DNA of 64,000 nucleotides from Sphingobacterium sp. HMA12 (GCF_002933815.1 NZ_BEYR01000007.1:186001-250000); one strand, 5' to 3'; counted from the stretch's first letter, positions 30,001-37,535 are shown. The notes: generated by a model not told the origin, from the letters alone. Numbers and translations are program-made.

Positions 30001-30125
30001 ATATACTGGCAACCGGCGAACAGAGTGACAGGTTACTGGATCAAATCAAAAAGGATGACTTAATCGCATATTGGCCGGAGCTCATTCGAAGAATTTATTT
30101 TGAACAAGATCAACGCATGTTTTAA
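27069..30125 (+). CDS. secreted DUF5107 and tetratricopeptide-repeat protein
   Basis: A 1018-aa protein with a signal peptide ending near residue 19 (TVLAQ). Residues 60-370 match the DUF5107 pattern, a galactose-mutarotase-like sandwich with VQIMPEIGGKIWSAYD, FRDIAMRGPWTSGGIEANYG and a conserved histidine in IIGHTPN. From about residue 475 to 900 it is built of tetratricopeptide-like helical repeats such as YGLAAIKLGKVQDALDGFE. Such proteins accompany carbohydrate genes, and the sandwich suggests carbohydrate recognition or catalysis, but no reaction can be assigned. It is the last gene of the operon, 113 nt after the previous one. That gap contains a TCGAAAATTTTCGA palindrome (27021-27034). 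Confidence 0.78.
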   Translation: MKKWLVLLVLGHAMLTVLAQSPTKVSERKKQYITYPFSDPDPIASVQKLYPYFRFDGFTDTAIEKEWKTVVLENDYIRVQIMPEIGGKIWSAYDKIGKRDYIYNNGVVKFRDIAMRGPWTSGGIEANYGIIGHTPNTSTPVDYLLQNHADGSASCFIHAFDLLSRSNWTLEIRLEKDKGYFSTRSFWSNTSAVEQPYYTWMNLGVAAGEDLKFLYPGNRYIGHDGDAHPWPIDAKGRDLSHYRENAFGSSKSYHVLGAHSRAFGVYYKDRDYGIARYALREDKLGKKIFLWSQAGDGQIWEKLLTDQSGQYVEIQSGRLFNQNVSSSSLTPFKQIGFAPYQSDSWTEYWMPFAGIGQPKGFQLSAALQVKQEAKTLLLTVDPKRPIKDSIFALDSNGMMLGASFLVAQVGEVKQVALELKNDDIPYYLKMGPDYFDLRQDESGKALDRPMELIKESPPDSNQTKLFQARDLLRFRQYGAAEALLNGLTEKQVPKLDLLLERAKLAWFKMDYKACYAYARQALATDTYYAPANYYYGLAAIKLGKVQDALDGFEVASLDPVWRSPAYLQLAKHHYRIKQDEPALAYAEKAILSNALNIDALQLQLLIQKRKGIPMDTASYQRIARYDPFNTFIQFEEKNEVLSKQEFAAEKCFELAIWYADLHEYKRAAAVLHGSDPQTEMLLWLAWLTKNDPILSQSYLTRAVASNPAFVFPFREESEPVFEWAAERLKSWKVAYLQALLYRFRNQGQKAQQLLAIVENEPTDFGAYFALKSSLEGDKQIDLAIADMQRATTTEPHQWRYGLRLVALLNHGKRYEQALRVSGNYRRAFPRNYILTLAHVRTLLLNQEYVRAEAELKKVKILPFEGATEGHNYYVQTKLMLAYLYLRQQKYKEASLKVEESRAWPLHLGVGEPYGDEKNEILADWLAAFLQKQIGNSSAETSFLQHLSLHRETRNKYEYLLRQLAAQRVGIVPATETKNILATGEQSDRLLDQIKKDDLIAYWPELIRRIYFEQDQRMF

Positions 30126-30148
30126 TCAAATGTGAGCATTGTTTAAAA

Positions 30149-30193
30149 AATAAAAGCCACTTCAATTTCAACAATGAAGTGGCTTTTATTTTT
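30149..30193. terminator. bidirectional terminator between operon and tRNA
   Basis: AAATAAAAGCCACTTCA and TGAAGTGGCTTTTATTT pair as a perfect stem with a 10-nt loop. T-runs on both strands let it end the + strand operon and the minus-strand tRNA transcript. Confidence 0.9.
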
Positions 30194-30196
30194 CCG

Positions 30197-30270
30197 TCGG
30201 GATGGCCGGATTTGAACCGACGACCTCCAGCACCCCATGCTGGCGCGATACCGGGCTACGCTACATCCCG
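30197..30270 (-). tRNA. tRNA-Pro (anticodon GGG)
   Basis: The 74-nt gene on the minus strand folds as a cloverleaf. The acceptor stem is CGGGATG/CATCCCG with discriminator A, the anticodon stem CCAGC/GCTGG encloses loop ATGGGGT, and the T-loop is GGTTCAAATCC. The loop gives anticodon GGG (34-36), reading the CCC and CCT proline codons. CCA is not encoded. No integrase or duplicated tRNA end lies nearby. Confidence 0.96.
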
Positions 30271-30372
30271 AATTATTCCAATACGAATGGACAGGATAAT
30301 CCTTCGTTTTGTAAAGAATAATTTTTTGGTAGCGCTAAAATAATAATTATTGACAAAAAATAAAATCTAATT

Positions 30373-30416
30373 AAAAAAAATGGGATGTCCGACTTTTTTG
30401 ACATCCCATTTTTTTT
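30373..30416. terminator. strong bidirectional hairpin terminator
   Basis: A perfect 17-bp stem, 30373-30389 with 30400-30416, has GGGATGTC/GACATCCC at its core and an A-run and a T-run on either side. It most likely ends the minus-strand outer-membrane gene at 30500 before the tRNA. The rest of 30271-30499 shows no gene. Confidence 0.88.
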
Positions 30417-30499
30417 AATTTTATTCGGGTTCCCCCTGCATGCCTTCTCAAATATTCAATCCTTAGGGAAGGTACTTTTGTTTTTTGAAGGAGTCCGCG

Positions 30500-31063
30500 T
30501 TAGAATTTGTAGCCGACCATAATGCCAACTGTTTTGTTCTTGGCGTCTAAAGTTTTGTCCACGCTCGTAAATCCATGACTGTAGTAAGCATCTACGGTAA
30601 AGCGACTGACGTCTATGCCAATTCCAGCTCTGCCGTCAAGAGAGAATTTCTTATAATCTGTAACAGCACTGGATTTGACGGTTTTTAGATCATAGTTTAA
30701 TTGTGGTCCTAATAAACCGCGAAGGCTGAAATCGCCGTTTTCTAAAAATTTATAGCCAAGCTGTAGGGGAAGATTGACCTGATAAAATTTAGGGGTCTTC
30801 TGTGTGTTTTCAAAAGTATACTCCTTTCGCAATAAACTGGCTCCAATGCCGGGTTGGAAGAAGAGACGATCCCCGACACGTGCAAATACGGCGACAGACA
30901 CGCCTACTTTACCATTATTGTCTTTGACAGAATTGTTTCCAAATGATGTCATGTGGTAGTTGCTTCCTACCTGTATACCATAGGTCACTTCCTGTGCTCG
31001 TGCCGTACCTGTTATTCCCAAGACTGTCAATGCCAATAAGGCCACTTTGAATGTTGTTTTCAT
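30500..31063 (-). CDS. outer-membrane beta-barrel protein (OMP_b-brl_2 / PorT-like)
   Basis: A 187-aa protein with a clear signal peptide ending near residue 23 (GTARAQ). The mature part alternates hydrophobic and polar residues like an eight-stranded barrel. It contains the family features YGIQVGSNYHM near the start, FFQPGIGASLLRKEY, LPLQLGYKF and a final VGYKF whose terminal Phe fits outer-membrane insertion. It is monocistronic between two terminators or promoter regions. The specific role is unknown. Confidence 0.85.
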   Translation of the reverse strand: MKTTFKVALLALTVLGITGTARAQEVTYGIQVGSNYHMTSFGNNSVKDNNGKVGVSVAVFARVGDRLFFQPGIGASLLRKEYTFENTQKTPKFYQVNLPLQLGYKFLENGDFSLRGLLGPQLNYDLKTVKSSAVTDYKKFSLDGRAGIGIDVSRFTVDAYYSHGFTSVDKTLDAKNKTVGIMVGYKF

Positions 31064-31395
31064 GTTTAATACTATTTTTATTATCTATTTTCCAATGCAC
31101 TTTTATGTTATGACAACGGAAAATCAGTCTACCCTTAGAAAAAAAACATTTTTCTATTTTTAGATAATTAACTTTAGTTCCAATCTCGGAAGAGGGATCA
31201 TCTTCGCAATTTATAAGGTGACAGGACAAATCGGCCAATGCTGCTTAATACACAAGGGATGCAATCATATATAGCGTTGTTTAATAGACGGTTATTTTAT
31301 AGAAGAAAAAAAATAAAAAAATAATAAGGGTAATCACTACTTGTGTTGTCTTAGTAATAAAGTAGATTGTTTAATCAATATGGTAGAGTTAACCA
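31064..31395. promoter_or_regulatory. divergent promoter region of barrel gene and sigma operon
   Basis: A 332-bp AT-rich stretch without genes. For the + strand operon, TTG (31341-31343) lies 19 bp before TAGATTGT (31363-31370), a loose match to the Bacteroidota promoter (TTG, about 19 bp, TAnnTTTG), 25 nt before the sigma start codon. I could not place the minus-strand promoter. Confidence 0.35.
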
Positions 31396-31929
31396 ATGTC
31401 GGAAAATAAAGAAAAGAATTTCGAGCAGCTTTTTCGAGCGCATTACAAGGAATTACATCGTTATGCTTTTAGATATCTAGGGGATAGTGATGGGGCCGAA
31501 GAGGTCGTACAGCAAGTATTTCTGCGATTATGGGAGAAAGACTGGGAAGAGCAGATCCATACTTCGCTGAAAGCATACCTATATCGTGCTATTTATAATG
31601 AGAGCATGAACGTCCTTAAGAAGGAACAACGTAAGTTTAGATATCAGTCTTATGAACAGCATCGGCAGGAGTGGGAGCCGGCTGTAGACGAAAGCAGCAA
31701 GGACCTGGATAATAAATTAAGGGTTGCCTTGGCTGAACTGCCCGAAAAAAGCAGGACTGTATTCGAATTGAGCCGTTTTCAGGAAATGAAATACAAAGAT
31801 ATTGCAACTACATTGGATCTGTCCATAAAAACAGTAGAAGGGCACATGAGCAAGGCTTTGCGTCACTTACGTGTCGAACTTATGGATTATTTGACATTGA
31901 TTATTTTCTATCTTATCTATCTGTTATGA
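31396..31929 (+). CDS. ECF-family sigma factor (FecI/RpoE-like)
   Basis: A 177-aa sigma factor. Region 2 (about residues 8-75) has GAEEVVQQVFLRLWEKDW. Region 4 (about 112-165) has FQEMKYKDIATTLDLSIKTVEGHMSKALRHLR. The C-terminal tail LTLIIFYLIYLL is very hydrophobic, as in many FecI-type sigma factors of this phylum. Its TGA stop overlaps the ATG of the following anti-sigma gene by 4 nt (ATGA), showing translational coupling. Confidence 0.94.
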   Translation: MSENKEKNFEQLFRAHYKELHRYAFRYLGDSDGAEEVVQQVFLRLWEKDWEEQIHTSLKAYLYRAIYNESMNVLKKEQRKFRYQSYEQHRQEWEPAVDESSKDLDNKLRVALAELPEKSRTVFELSRFQEMKYKDIATTLDLSIKTVEGHMSKALRHLRVELMDYLTLIIFYLIYLL

Positions 31930-32198
31930 ATAAGGAATTACTGGAAAGATATATCATTGGGGAAACCAATGAAGTAGAAAATAATCTGGTACAGCGTTGG
32001 TTGAAGGAAGATCCTGACAACATAGCGGAATACCTAAAAGTGAAAAACGTATTTCTATCTTATCTATATGCTATGAATAAGGAATTACTAGAAAGATATA
32101 TGGTCGGGGAAACGAATGAAACTGAGCGTATGATCGTAGAGGAATGGTTAAAAAAAGACGCTAATAATAGGGAGGCATATTTGCAAATGAAAAAGTTA
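31905..32198 (+). repeat. 147-bp tandem duplication across the sigma/FecR junction
   Basis: Units 31905-32051 and 32052-32198 are offset by exactly 147 bp (49 codons). The first 70 or so bases are nearly identical, including TTTCTATCTTATCTAT and ATGAATAAGGAATTACT; the rest has diverged but is still alignable as protein. The second unit carries a copy of the sigma gene's last codons, read in the FecR frame as FLSYLYAM. Confidence 0.9.
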
Positions 32199-33053
32199 TG
32201 GGATAGCTTGCCTAAACCCCTGGAGGTTCCAGAAGTGGATGTGGATAAGGCTTGGATGGATTTTAAAATTGTTAGGGACAGAAGAGCATCGGAATCTACT
32301 GAAATCCCCAAAAAGAAAACAAAAGTGATGCAATGGAACTGGTGGGCTGCGGCGAGCATTTTGCTGGTCTGCATGGTGGGATTCTATGTGTTTGACCGTT
32401 CACAGCGGAAGGAAATGCACCTTGTGAGCCAAGACGTCGTACGTCAGGACGCATTGCCTGACGGATCTATAGTCACGCTCAATAAGAATACTGAACTGGC
32501 CTATTCCAGTACGTGGAGTAATAAAAATAGAAATGTAGAAATAAAAAAAGGAGAAGTGTTTTTTCAAGTGCAAAAAGATAAAAAGCATCCTTTTGTGATC
32601 GCGACAGGTAATACAAATATAACAGTAGTGGGGACAAGTTTTAATGTGCGTCGCATTCCCAATGCAACGGAAATCATCGTCGCCACGGGGTTGGTCAAAG
32701 TGGCTTATGCAGATAAAGAGATTTTCCTACGGCCGGATCAGATGCTTACGGTTAGAGATACAGATACGATGAAAGTTGAAAGGAGGCCTGTTCAGGATAA
32801 ATATTATAAATACTATGTAGATCGCGAGTTCAATTTTGAAAATACGCCTTTGCAACGAGTGGTTGAATTGCTGAGCCGTGCCTATGACTATAAGATTATT
32901 ATCGATGACCCCGCTGATCGGACACTCATTTTGACAGCAAAATTCGAACAAAATAGTCTGGCTGAAATCATCCGTGTAATTGCCAAGAGTTTAGACTTAA
33001 GCGTTCAAGTAGAGGGCAAAGAAATCCACTTAACAAATAATAAAAAGCGATAA
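31926..33053 (+). CDS. FecR-family anti-sigma factor with duplicated N-terminus
   Basis: An inner-membrane anti-sigma factor of 375 aa. Residues 1-49 (MNKELLERYIIGETNE) and 50-98 (MNKELLERYMVGETNE) are tandem copies of the cytoplasmic sigma-binding motif. One transmembrane helix lies at about 137-157. The periplasmic FecR domain contains VEIKKGEVFFQVQKDKKHPFVI and VVGTSFNVR, and the C-terminal DUF4974 region spans about 295-375. It overlaps the sigma gene by 4 nt. A second possible start, Met50 at 32073, corresponds to the usual single-copy length. Two sigma-binding arms could change stoichiometry, or one copy may be idle. Confidence 0.92.
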   Translation: MNKELLERYIIGETNEVENNLVQRWLKEDPDNIAEYLKVKNVFLSYLYAMNKELLERYMVGETNETERMIVEEWLKKDANNREAYLQMKKLWDSLPKPLEVPEVDVDKAWMDFKIVRDRRASESTEIPKKKTKVMQWNWWAAASILLVCMVGFYVFDRSQRKEMHLVSQDVVRQDALPDGSIVTLNKNTELAYSSTWSNKNRNVEIKKGEVFFQVQKDKKHPFVIATGNTNITVVGTSFNVRRIPNATEIIVATGLVKVAYADKEIFLRPDQMLTVRDTDTMKVERRPVQDKYYKYYVDREFNFENTPLQRVVELLSRAYDYKIIIDDPADRTLILTAKFEQNSLAEIIRVIAKSLDLSVQVEGKEIHLTNNKKR

Positions 33054-33054
33054 C

Positions 33055-34782
33055 ATGTTTTCGAAACAAAATTGTACAGATAGCTTCATGATCCTATTTT
33101 TAACAAAGCGAATCAGGTTTTATATCCTATTTTCACTGCTATGCTCCTTTCAATGGGGGCTAGCGCAGCAAAAGCTCGCTGCGGAAATTCAAATGCCTGC
33201 TTTCTCAAAAACTACCGTCGGCGAAGTCTTTCAGTTACTTAAAGAGCGGCAGGATGTACTCTTTTCCTTTAACGGAAATATCTTACAGATGGACAGTGTC
33301 ATTTACCCCAAGGCCTATAAGGGAAATCTATACGATTACCTCGATGGAATTTTGGGTAAAGAGTATAGCTTCAAAGAATTAGGCAAACATATTATTGTTC
33401 AATATACGCCACAACGGATGTCGGTTGATTTTGAGGTACAGACTCCGAGGAAAGACAAGGTTGTGATCACGGGATATATCAAAAATATCCGAACCAATAA
33501 TCCGATTTCCAATGCCAGTATTTTTGACCGAAGTGCCTTAATATCGACATTAACGGACAAAGATGGTTATTTTGAATTAGATGTCAAGAAAAGGAGTGAT
33601 CTGATCGCGGTTAATGTGAGCAAGGAAATGTTTCGGGATACCAGCGTGATGGTTATTTTTCCTATTGAAGCTAAGACCGGTGACAAAAGGAAACGTGAAT
33701 ATGGGTATTTTGAAGGCTATGAAGAAGATCAAGGCCTTTATAAGTCTTTTTTTGGCCGAATATTCCTATCTCCTGCCCAACAGATACAGAGCATGAACCT
33801 CGGTGGTATGTTTCTGTATAGTCCTTATCAAATTTCTATGACGCCTGGATTAAGCTCACACGGCTTTATTCGGTCGCAGATTGTCAATAAGTTTTCATTA
33901 AATATCATTGGTGGAGCAACTGCTGGGGTGAAAGGTGTTGAGCTCGGAGGAGTATTTAATATCAACCAATATAATATGCAGGGGTTTCAGGTGGCGGGGG
34001 TATTTAATACCGTAGGCGGCGATGTAAGTGGAGTACAGTTAGCGGGGGTAGGTAATCGAGTTTTTGGCACGGTTAAGGGTGTTCAGATTGGCGGGATATT
34101 GAATAAGGCTGACACGGTACGGGGCATACAGGTTGCCGGGGTTGCTAATACCGCAGTGGATGCTGCTGGAACAACCCAATTAGCTGGTGTATTAAACAAT
34201 AGTAGCGCGGATGTGGGTATTCAAATTGCGGGTATTGCCAATAAAGCAAAAAAAGTAAAGGGATTTCAACTGGCCGGAATTGTTAATATTGCTGATAGTA
34301 GTGATTACCCGATCGGTCTATTAAATCTAATCAAAAACGGAGAAAAAAGCCTTTCGTTGGCAATAGACGAGAATCGGTACCTTGGACTTCAATTTCGCTC
34401 CGGTGGCAGGGTACTTTATAGTGTATTATCTGTCGGTGCAGCGCTTGTTGATGATGGACCTTCTAAATATGCTTTTGAAGCAGGTTTAGGGGCAGTTCTG
34501 CTGAATACGTCCAAGTTTGTGCTTCGCACAGAGATCACGACACGTAATCATCTGACAGAAAAATTTAAATTGTTGGATAATCACCAGTCTTCTTTCCGTA
34601 TTATACCGGCCTATAAATTAACCGAAGCCTTGTCTATATTTGTAGCGCCAAGTTTCAATTATGCTGAACGGGATGAGGACACTATTTCTGGGGCAGGCAC
34701 CCGTTGGAAAACTTGGGGAAGAGATCGCACGAGAAATACGTTCTATGGTGGTGGCATCGCTGGTCTGATGTTAAAATTATAA
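33055..34782 (+). CDS. STN-domain and surface-repeat protein linked to a FecI/FecR pair
   Basis: A 575-aa exported protein. The signal peptide probably begins at Met12 and ends near residue 38 (GLAQ). Residues 40-120 form an STN domain (FSKTTVGEVFQLLKERQDV), the module that contacts FecR. A carboxypeptidase-regulatory-like domain follows (about 140-215). Residues about 295-430 contain seven or eight near-repeats of about 20 residues of the type GVQLAGVGN, GVQIGGILN, GIQVAGVAN, probably a beta-solenoid or stacked strands (LA_2272-type surface repeats). The last 120 residues look like strands of a small barrel. There is no TonB plug or large barrel. It follows fecR by 1 nt. Function unknown. 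Confidence 0.8.
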   Translation: MFSKQNCTDSFMILFLTKRIRFYILFSLLCSFQWGLAQQKLAAEIQMPAFSKTTVGEVFQLLKERQDVLFSFNGNILQMDSVIYPKAYKGNLYDYLDGILGKEYSFKELGKHIIVQYTPQRMSVDFEVQTPRKDKVVITGYIKNIRTNNPISNASIFDRSALISTLTDKDGYFELDVKKRSDLIAVNVSKEMFRDTSVMVIFPIEAKTGDKRKREYGYFEGYEEDQGLYKSFFGRIFLSPAQQIQSMNLGGMFLYSPYQISMTPGLSSHGFIRSQIVNKFSLNIIGGATAGVKGVELGGVFNINQYNMQGFQVAGVFNTVGGDVSGVQLAGVGNRVFGTVKGVQIGGILNKADTVRGIQVAGVANTAVDAAGTTQLAGVLNNSSADVGIQIAGIANKAKKVKGFQLAGIVNIADSSDYPIGLLNLIKNGEKSLSLAIDENRYLGLQFRSGGRVLYSVLSVGAALVDDGPSKYAFEAGLGAVLLNTSKFVLRTEITTRNHLTEKFKLLDNHQSSFRIIPAYKLTEALSIFVAPSFNYAERDEDTISGAGTRWKTWGRDRTRNTFYGGGIAGLMLKL

Positions 34783-34849
34783 AATTAATCAAAACTATCT
34801 AGGGTATATAAGTGTTATACAGATAGCTTTTAAACATTTAACATTTTAC

Positions 34850-34886
34850 ATAAGCGCCCTTTGTTGTATTAACAAAGGGCGCTTAT
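34850..34886. terminator. hairpin between convergent genes
   Basis: A perfect 16-bp stem (34850-34865 with 34871-34886), core AAGCGCCCTTTGTT, has a 5-nt loop. T-runs are weak on both sides. It lies between the convergent genes ending at 34782 and 34950. Confidence 0.7.
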
Positions 34887-34949
34887 GCTTTCATCGATAC
34901 GTAGTCTATAAACCAGTATGTATAATGATCGGTTGAAATTACGCTTTCA

Positions 34950-35402
34950 CTAGGCAACAACCGTGGCTGTTTTCAATACATTCCGGTAAGGATAGGAATG
35001 AAAAATATGTCTACGTGCAAATCGTCCTAAAGAATCTGCATTGACAAATTTTACATAATCATTTCGTTGGACACCAAAGTATTCGTATTGACTGCCATCG
35101 TGGAAGGTGATTGTCAATATTTGGGCCTTCCAGTCAATATCCTGAATACCCGAATTCGTAATAGTCTCTGTATAGATCGGTAATTGCTGTTCAATAGTTT
35201 CCGGGCAGATGCTTACCAAAAAATGATAAGCTTCAATCATTTCTACGCTTTTTTCTTCGGCAGCCAAACGACCTTCTTCGTCATTGACAAATTTATCCGG
35301 ATGACATTCTTTCATAATCGTCCGATAGGTGGATTTGAGCGTCTTGAGATCCGCTGATTTATCTACATTTAACAACTTTCGGTAGTCGGCAATTTTTTTC
35401 AT
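34950..35402 (-). CDS. J-domain protein fused to a KTSC domain
   Basis: A 150-aa cytoplasmic protein. Residues 5-65 form a J domain with the HPD triad at H34-P35-D36 (KECHPDKF), which would stimulate an Hsp70 ATPase. Residues about 85-142 match the KTSC domain (ILTITFHDGSQYEYFGV, with YVKFVNADSLGRFARRHI), a small module of proposed nucleic-acid or lysyl-tRNA-synthetase-related origin. It lacks the glycine-rich, zinc-finger and C-terminal domains of true DnaJ. The function of the combination is not known to me. Confidence 0.82.
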   Translation of the reverse strand: MKKIADYRKLLNVDKSADLKTLKSTYRTIMKECHPDKFVNDEEGRLAAEEKSVEMIEAYHFLVSICPETIEQQLPIYTETITNSGIQDIDWKAQILTITFHDGSQYEYFGVQRNDYVKFVNADSLGRFARRHIFHSYPYRNVLKTATVVA

Positions 35403-35456
35403 GGCTGCAAAGATATGCTTAATAATCAGATTATTTGCATTATCCCGGAAATAAGA

Positions 35457-35678
35457 TTACTTTTTGTGCAGGGTTTTGACATAGAGCTGTTCAACCTTCT
35501 CACGCGCCCAAGGGGTTTTCCGTAGAAAAGTTAATGCGGATTTTATGCTTGGATTTTCATTGAAACATCGGATGGCTATCCTTTGCCCGAGTTCTTCCCA
35601 CCCATAATAGTCGACCAAATACGCAATGATGGCATCTAATCGTTTTCCGTGTAATGGATTATTGACTTGTTCTTGCAT
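35457..35678 (-). CDS. VF530 (DUF2132) family small protein
   Basis: A 73-aa protein matching the VF530 family: NNPLHGKRLDAIIAYLVDYYGWEELGQRI, FNENPSIKSALTFLRKTPWAREKVE. Such proteins are compact helical, reported to bind DNA, and of unknown role. An upstream in-frame Met at 35738 would add 20 unconserved residues; the start at 35678 (MQEQVNNP) fits the family length, so I use it. Confidence 0.88.
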   Translation of the reverse strand: MQEQVNNPLHGKRLDAIIAYLVDYYGWEELGQRIAIRCFNENPSIKSALTFLRKTPWAREKVEQLYVKTLHKK

Positions 35679-35761
35679 GTTGTAAAGGTAGTAATCTTTG
35701 TATATTTTAAATGACTTTTTATTGCATTTACATAGCATTTAAATGGATTCAATAAGATTTT

Positions 35762-36283
35762 TTAGCAGGATTTTTTGAGCTGTTTCGCAAGCTTATCAAG
35801 CTGTTGGTCAAGTTTTTCATCCCAGATATTTCCCGTCGCGTCGAGTTTGCCCTTTACTCCTTGGATAAGCAGGTTTCTCTCGGGATCAAGCTGTGCGCCA
35901 AGCCCCTGCATGATGCGCTGTAATTCGGCATGGCCTGTCTCTCCTTGGGCCGACGCGGTAATAATGCTGACAGGTTTGTCCGTAAAAATAGTAGTCGCAG
36001 CGCACCACTCAAGCAGGTTTTTTAACCCACTGGGAATGCTGAAAATGTATTCTGGACTACTGATCAATACCAGATCTGCATCTTGAATGACCTGACGTAA
36101 GGCAATGATTTCTATTGGCGGACGGGATGTGCTTTCCTCGGGATCGAAATGAGGCAATTCTTTTAGACGGTCAAAGACAACGAGATTCACCTCCGGATTT
36201 ACCTTATGTTGGAGATGCCGTACGAGCTGGTGATTGGACGAATGTTCACTTGCACTACCTATTATCGCGAAAATGGTTTTCAT
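35762..36283 (-). CDS. NADPH-dependent FMN reductase family protein
   Basis: A 173-aa flavodoxin-like protein. GSASEHSSN near the N-terminus is the FMN phosphate loop. The family motif SPEYIFSIPSGLKNLLEW sits at about residues 77-94, and a second flavin-contact region is SAQGETGHAELQ. Probably reduces flavins, quinones or azo/chromate compounds with NADPH in the cytoplasm. The physiological substrate is not evident from neighbours. Confidence 0.88.
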   Translation of the reverse strand: MKTIFAIIGSASEHSSNHQLVRHLQHKVNPEVNLVVFDRLKELPHFDPEESTSRPPIEIIALRQVIQDADLVLISSPEYIFSIPSGLKNLLEWCAATTIFTDKPVSIITASAQGETGHAELQRIMQGLGAQLDPERNLLIQGVKGKLDATGNIWDEKLDQQLDKLAKQLKKSC

Positions 36284-36392
36284 TGAATATATTTACTTGT
36301 TGGACGCTAAGGCCCGGATTGTTTAATGTATACTGTACCAGTACTGGCAGTTTAGGTTTGCCCTAAAAGATTCTGAAGCCGCTAATTTACGA

Positions 36393-37535
36393 TTATAGAT
36401 CCACACGATTGACATAGTTTTTGGCCTGAATGTAATTTTTTCGTTCCAGAAAAAATAGCAGTATTGTAGGATATAGTGTGAAAATATGACTACTATTGAA
36501 ACTGTTTTGATGTCCCTTTAATAGAATCTCACAAATAATCATTACGAAAACTAGCAGAAATAGGTTGAGTATAATAATGGCTTTTAAGTCTCTTTTTCTT
36601 GAAAATTGATATTGGATGAAACTGGGGTAATCTATCGTCATAAAGGCAAGCTGGCTGAGTAAAAAGCTTACTGTGCCAATAAGAAAAAAGATACCCTGAT
36701 TAGTATATGATTGTATGATTAACGATTCTAATACGATAAAATCTCTCTGAAAATAGAAAAAACATACCATACCGAGCAAGAAAAAAAGAAATAGTTTATG
36801 CCCTTTTTTTTCGAGTTGGATCAGATTGGTCAGTTTATTTAATGTATCAAATAATTTGCAGATGATCGCTGTAATAACGAGGCAAACAATACTGTTGATC
36901 TGAAATGTACCAAAAAGACTAATAATATCGTCGTCTTGTTCCGTCTGCAAATAAGCTTTTCGAATCAGAAGAAAGAGACAGAAAATAAGATTATAAATCG
37001 CAGCATAAAAAGAGATGCGCTGTAGTAATAGGAGCTTTCGGTCTTTCTTATAACGTTCATCCGGAGTTTTCGTCGCTTCGACAGTGGAGATATTGGTAGC
37101 CCCACCTAAATTGGGCTGCCCTAAACCTTGGTCTGTATTATCTATGGATTGTGAAGACGTTGTTTGGAATCTGGAAATAGCTGCTGATTGCTCAGCGTCT
37201 TTCGGACTCGCCGAAACCACGCTGTTTTCATCAATTTTGGGATCAACAATTTCGGCGTCTATAATCTCTTCTTTTTCGGAACGAAATTTTTGCGGCGTAA
37301 AATAGATGATAGTCTTTCGGAGCAAAAAGACAATGATAGCAATCCATGCCAAAGCAAAGACTGTCAAAAATACCCACTTCATCATCAACAATCGGATACA
37401 TAAGTAAAGTATTGGTGTGATTAAATAAGCCAAAATACCTTTTGGACGCATCTTTCGATGATCTTTAAGCCACTTCAACACATAGAAGTTCAATACAATA
37501 CAGATAAATAAGGTAATTATAATCTCAGACCACAT
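36393..37535 (-). CDS. polytopic membrane protein of unknown function
   Basis: I do not recognise a family. The 380-aa protein has three N-terminal hydrophobic segments (about residues 4-20, 33-50 and 54-72). A polar, Ser/Thr/Gln-rich cytoplasmic or linker stretch covers about 75-170, and about six further transmembrane segments follow to the C-terminus. No catalytic motif is visible. It is isolated from its neighbours by over 100 nt and runs divergently from the sigma operon at 37643. Confidence 0.7.
   Translation of the reverse strand: MWSEIIITLFICIVLNFYVLKWLKDHRKMRPKGILAYLITPILYLCIRLLMMKWVFLTVFALAWIAIIVFLLRKTIIYFTPQKFRSEKEEIIDAEIVDPKIDENSVVSASPKDAEQSAAISRFQTTSSQSIDNTDQGLGQPNLGGATNISTVEATKTPDERYKKDRKLLLLQRISFYAAIYNLIFCLFLLIRKAYLQTEQDDDIISLFGTFQINSIVCLVITAIICKLFDTLNKLTNLIQLEKKGHKLFLFFLLGMVCFFYFQRDFIVLESLIIQSYTNQGIFFLIGTVSFLLSQLAFMTIDYPSFIQYQFSRKRDLKAIIILNLFLLVFVMIICEILLKGHQNSFNSSHIFTLYPTILLFFLERKNYIQAKNYVNRVDL

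Noticed and set aside
30197..30270. tRNA-Pro as an integration site of a mobile element.
   Set aside because: No integrase, no direct repeat of the tRNA end and no element-like genes on either side.
35679..35738. Upstream start for the VF530 protein.
   Set aside because: The extra 20 residues are unlike the family and exceed its usual length.
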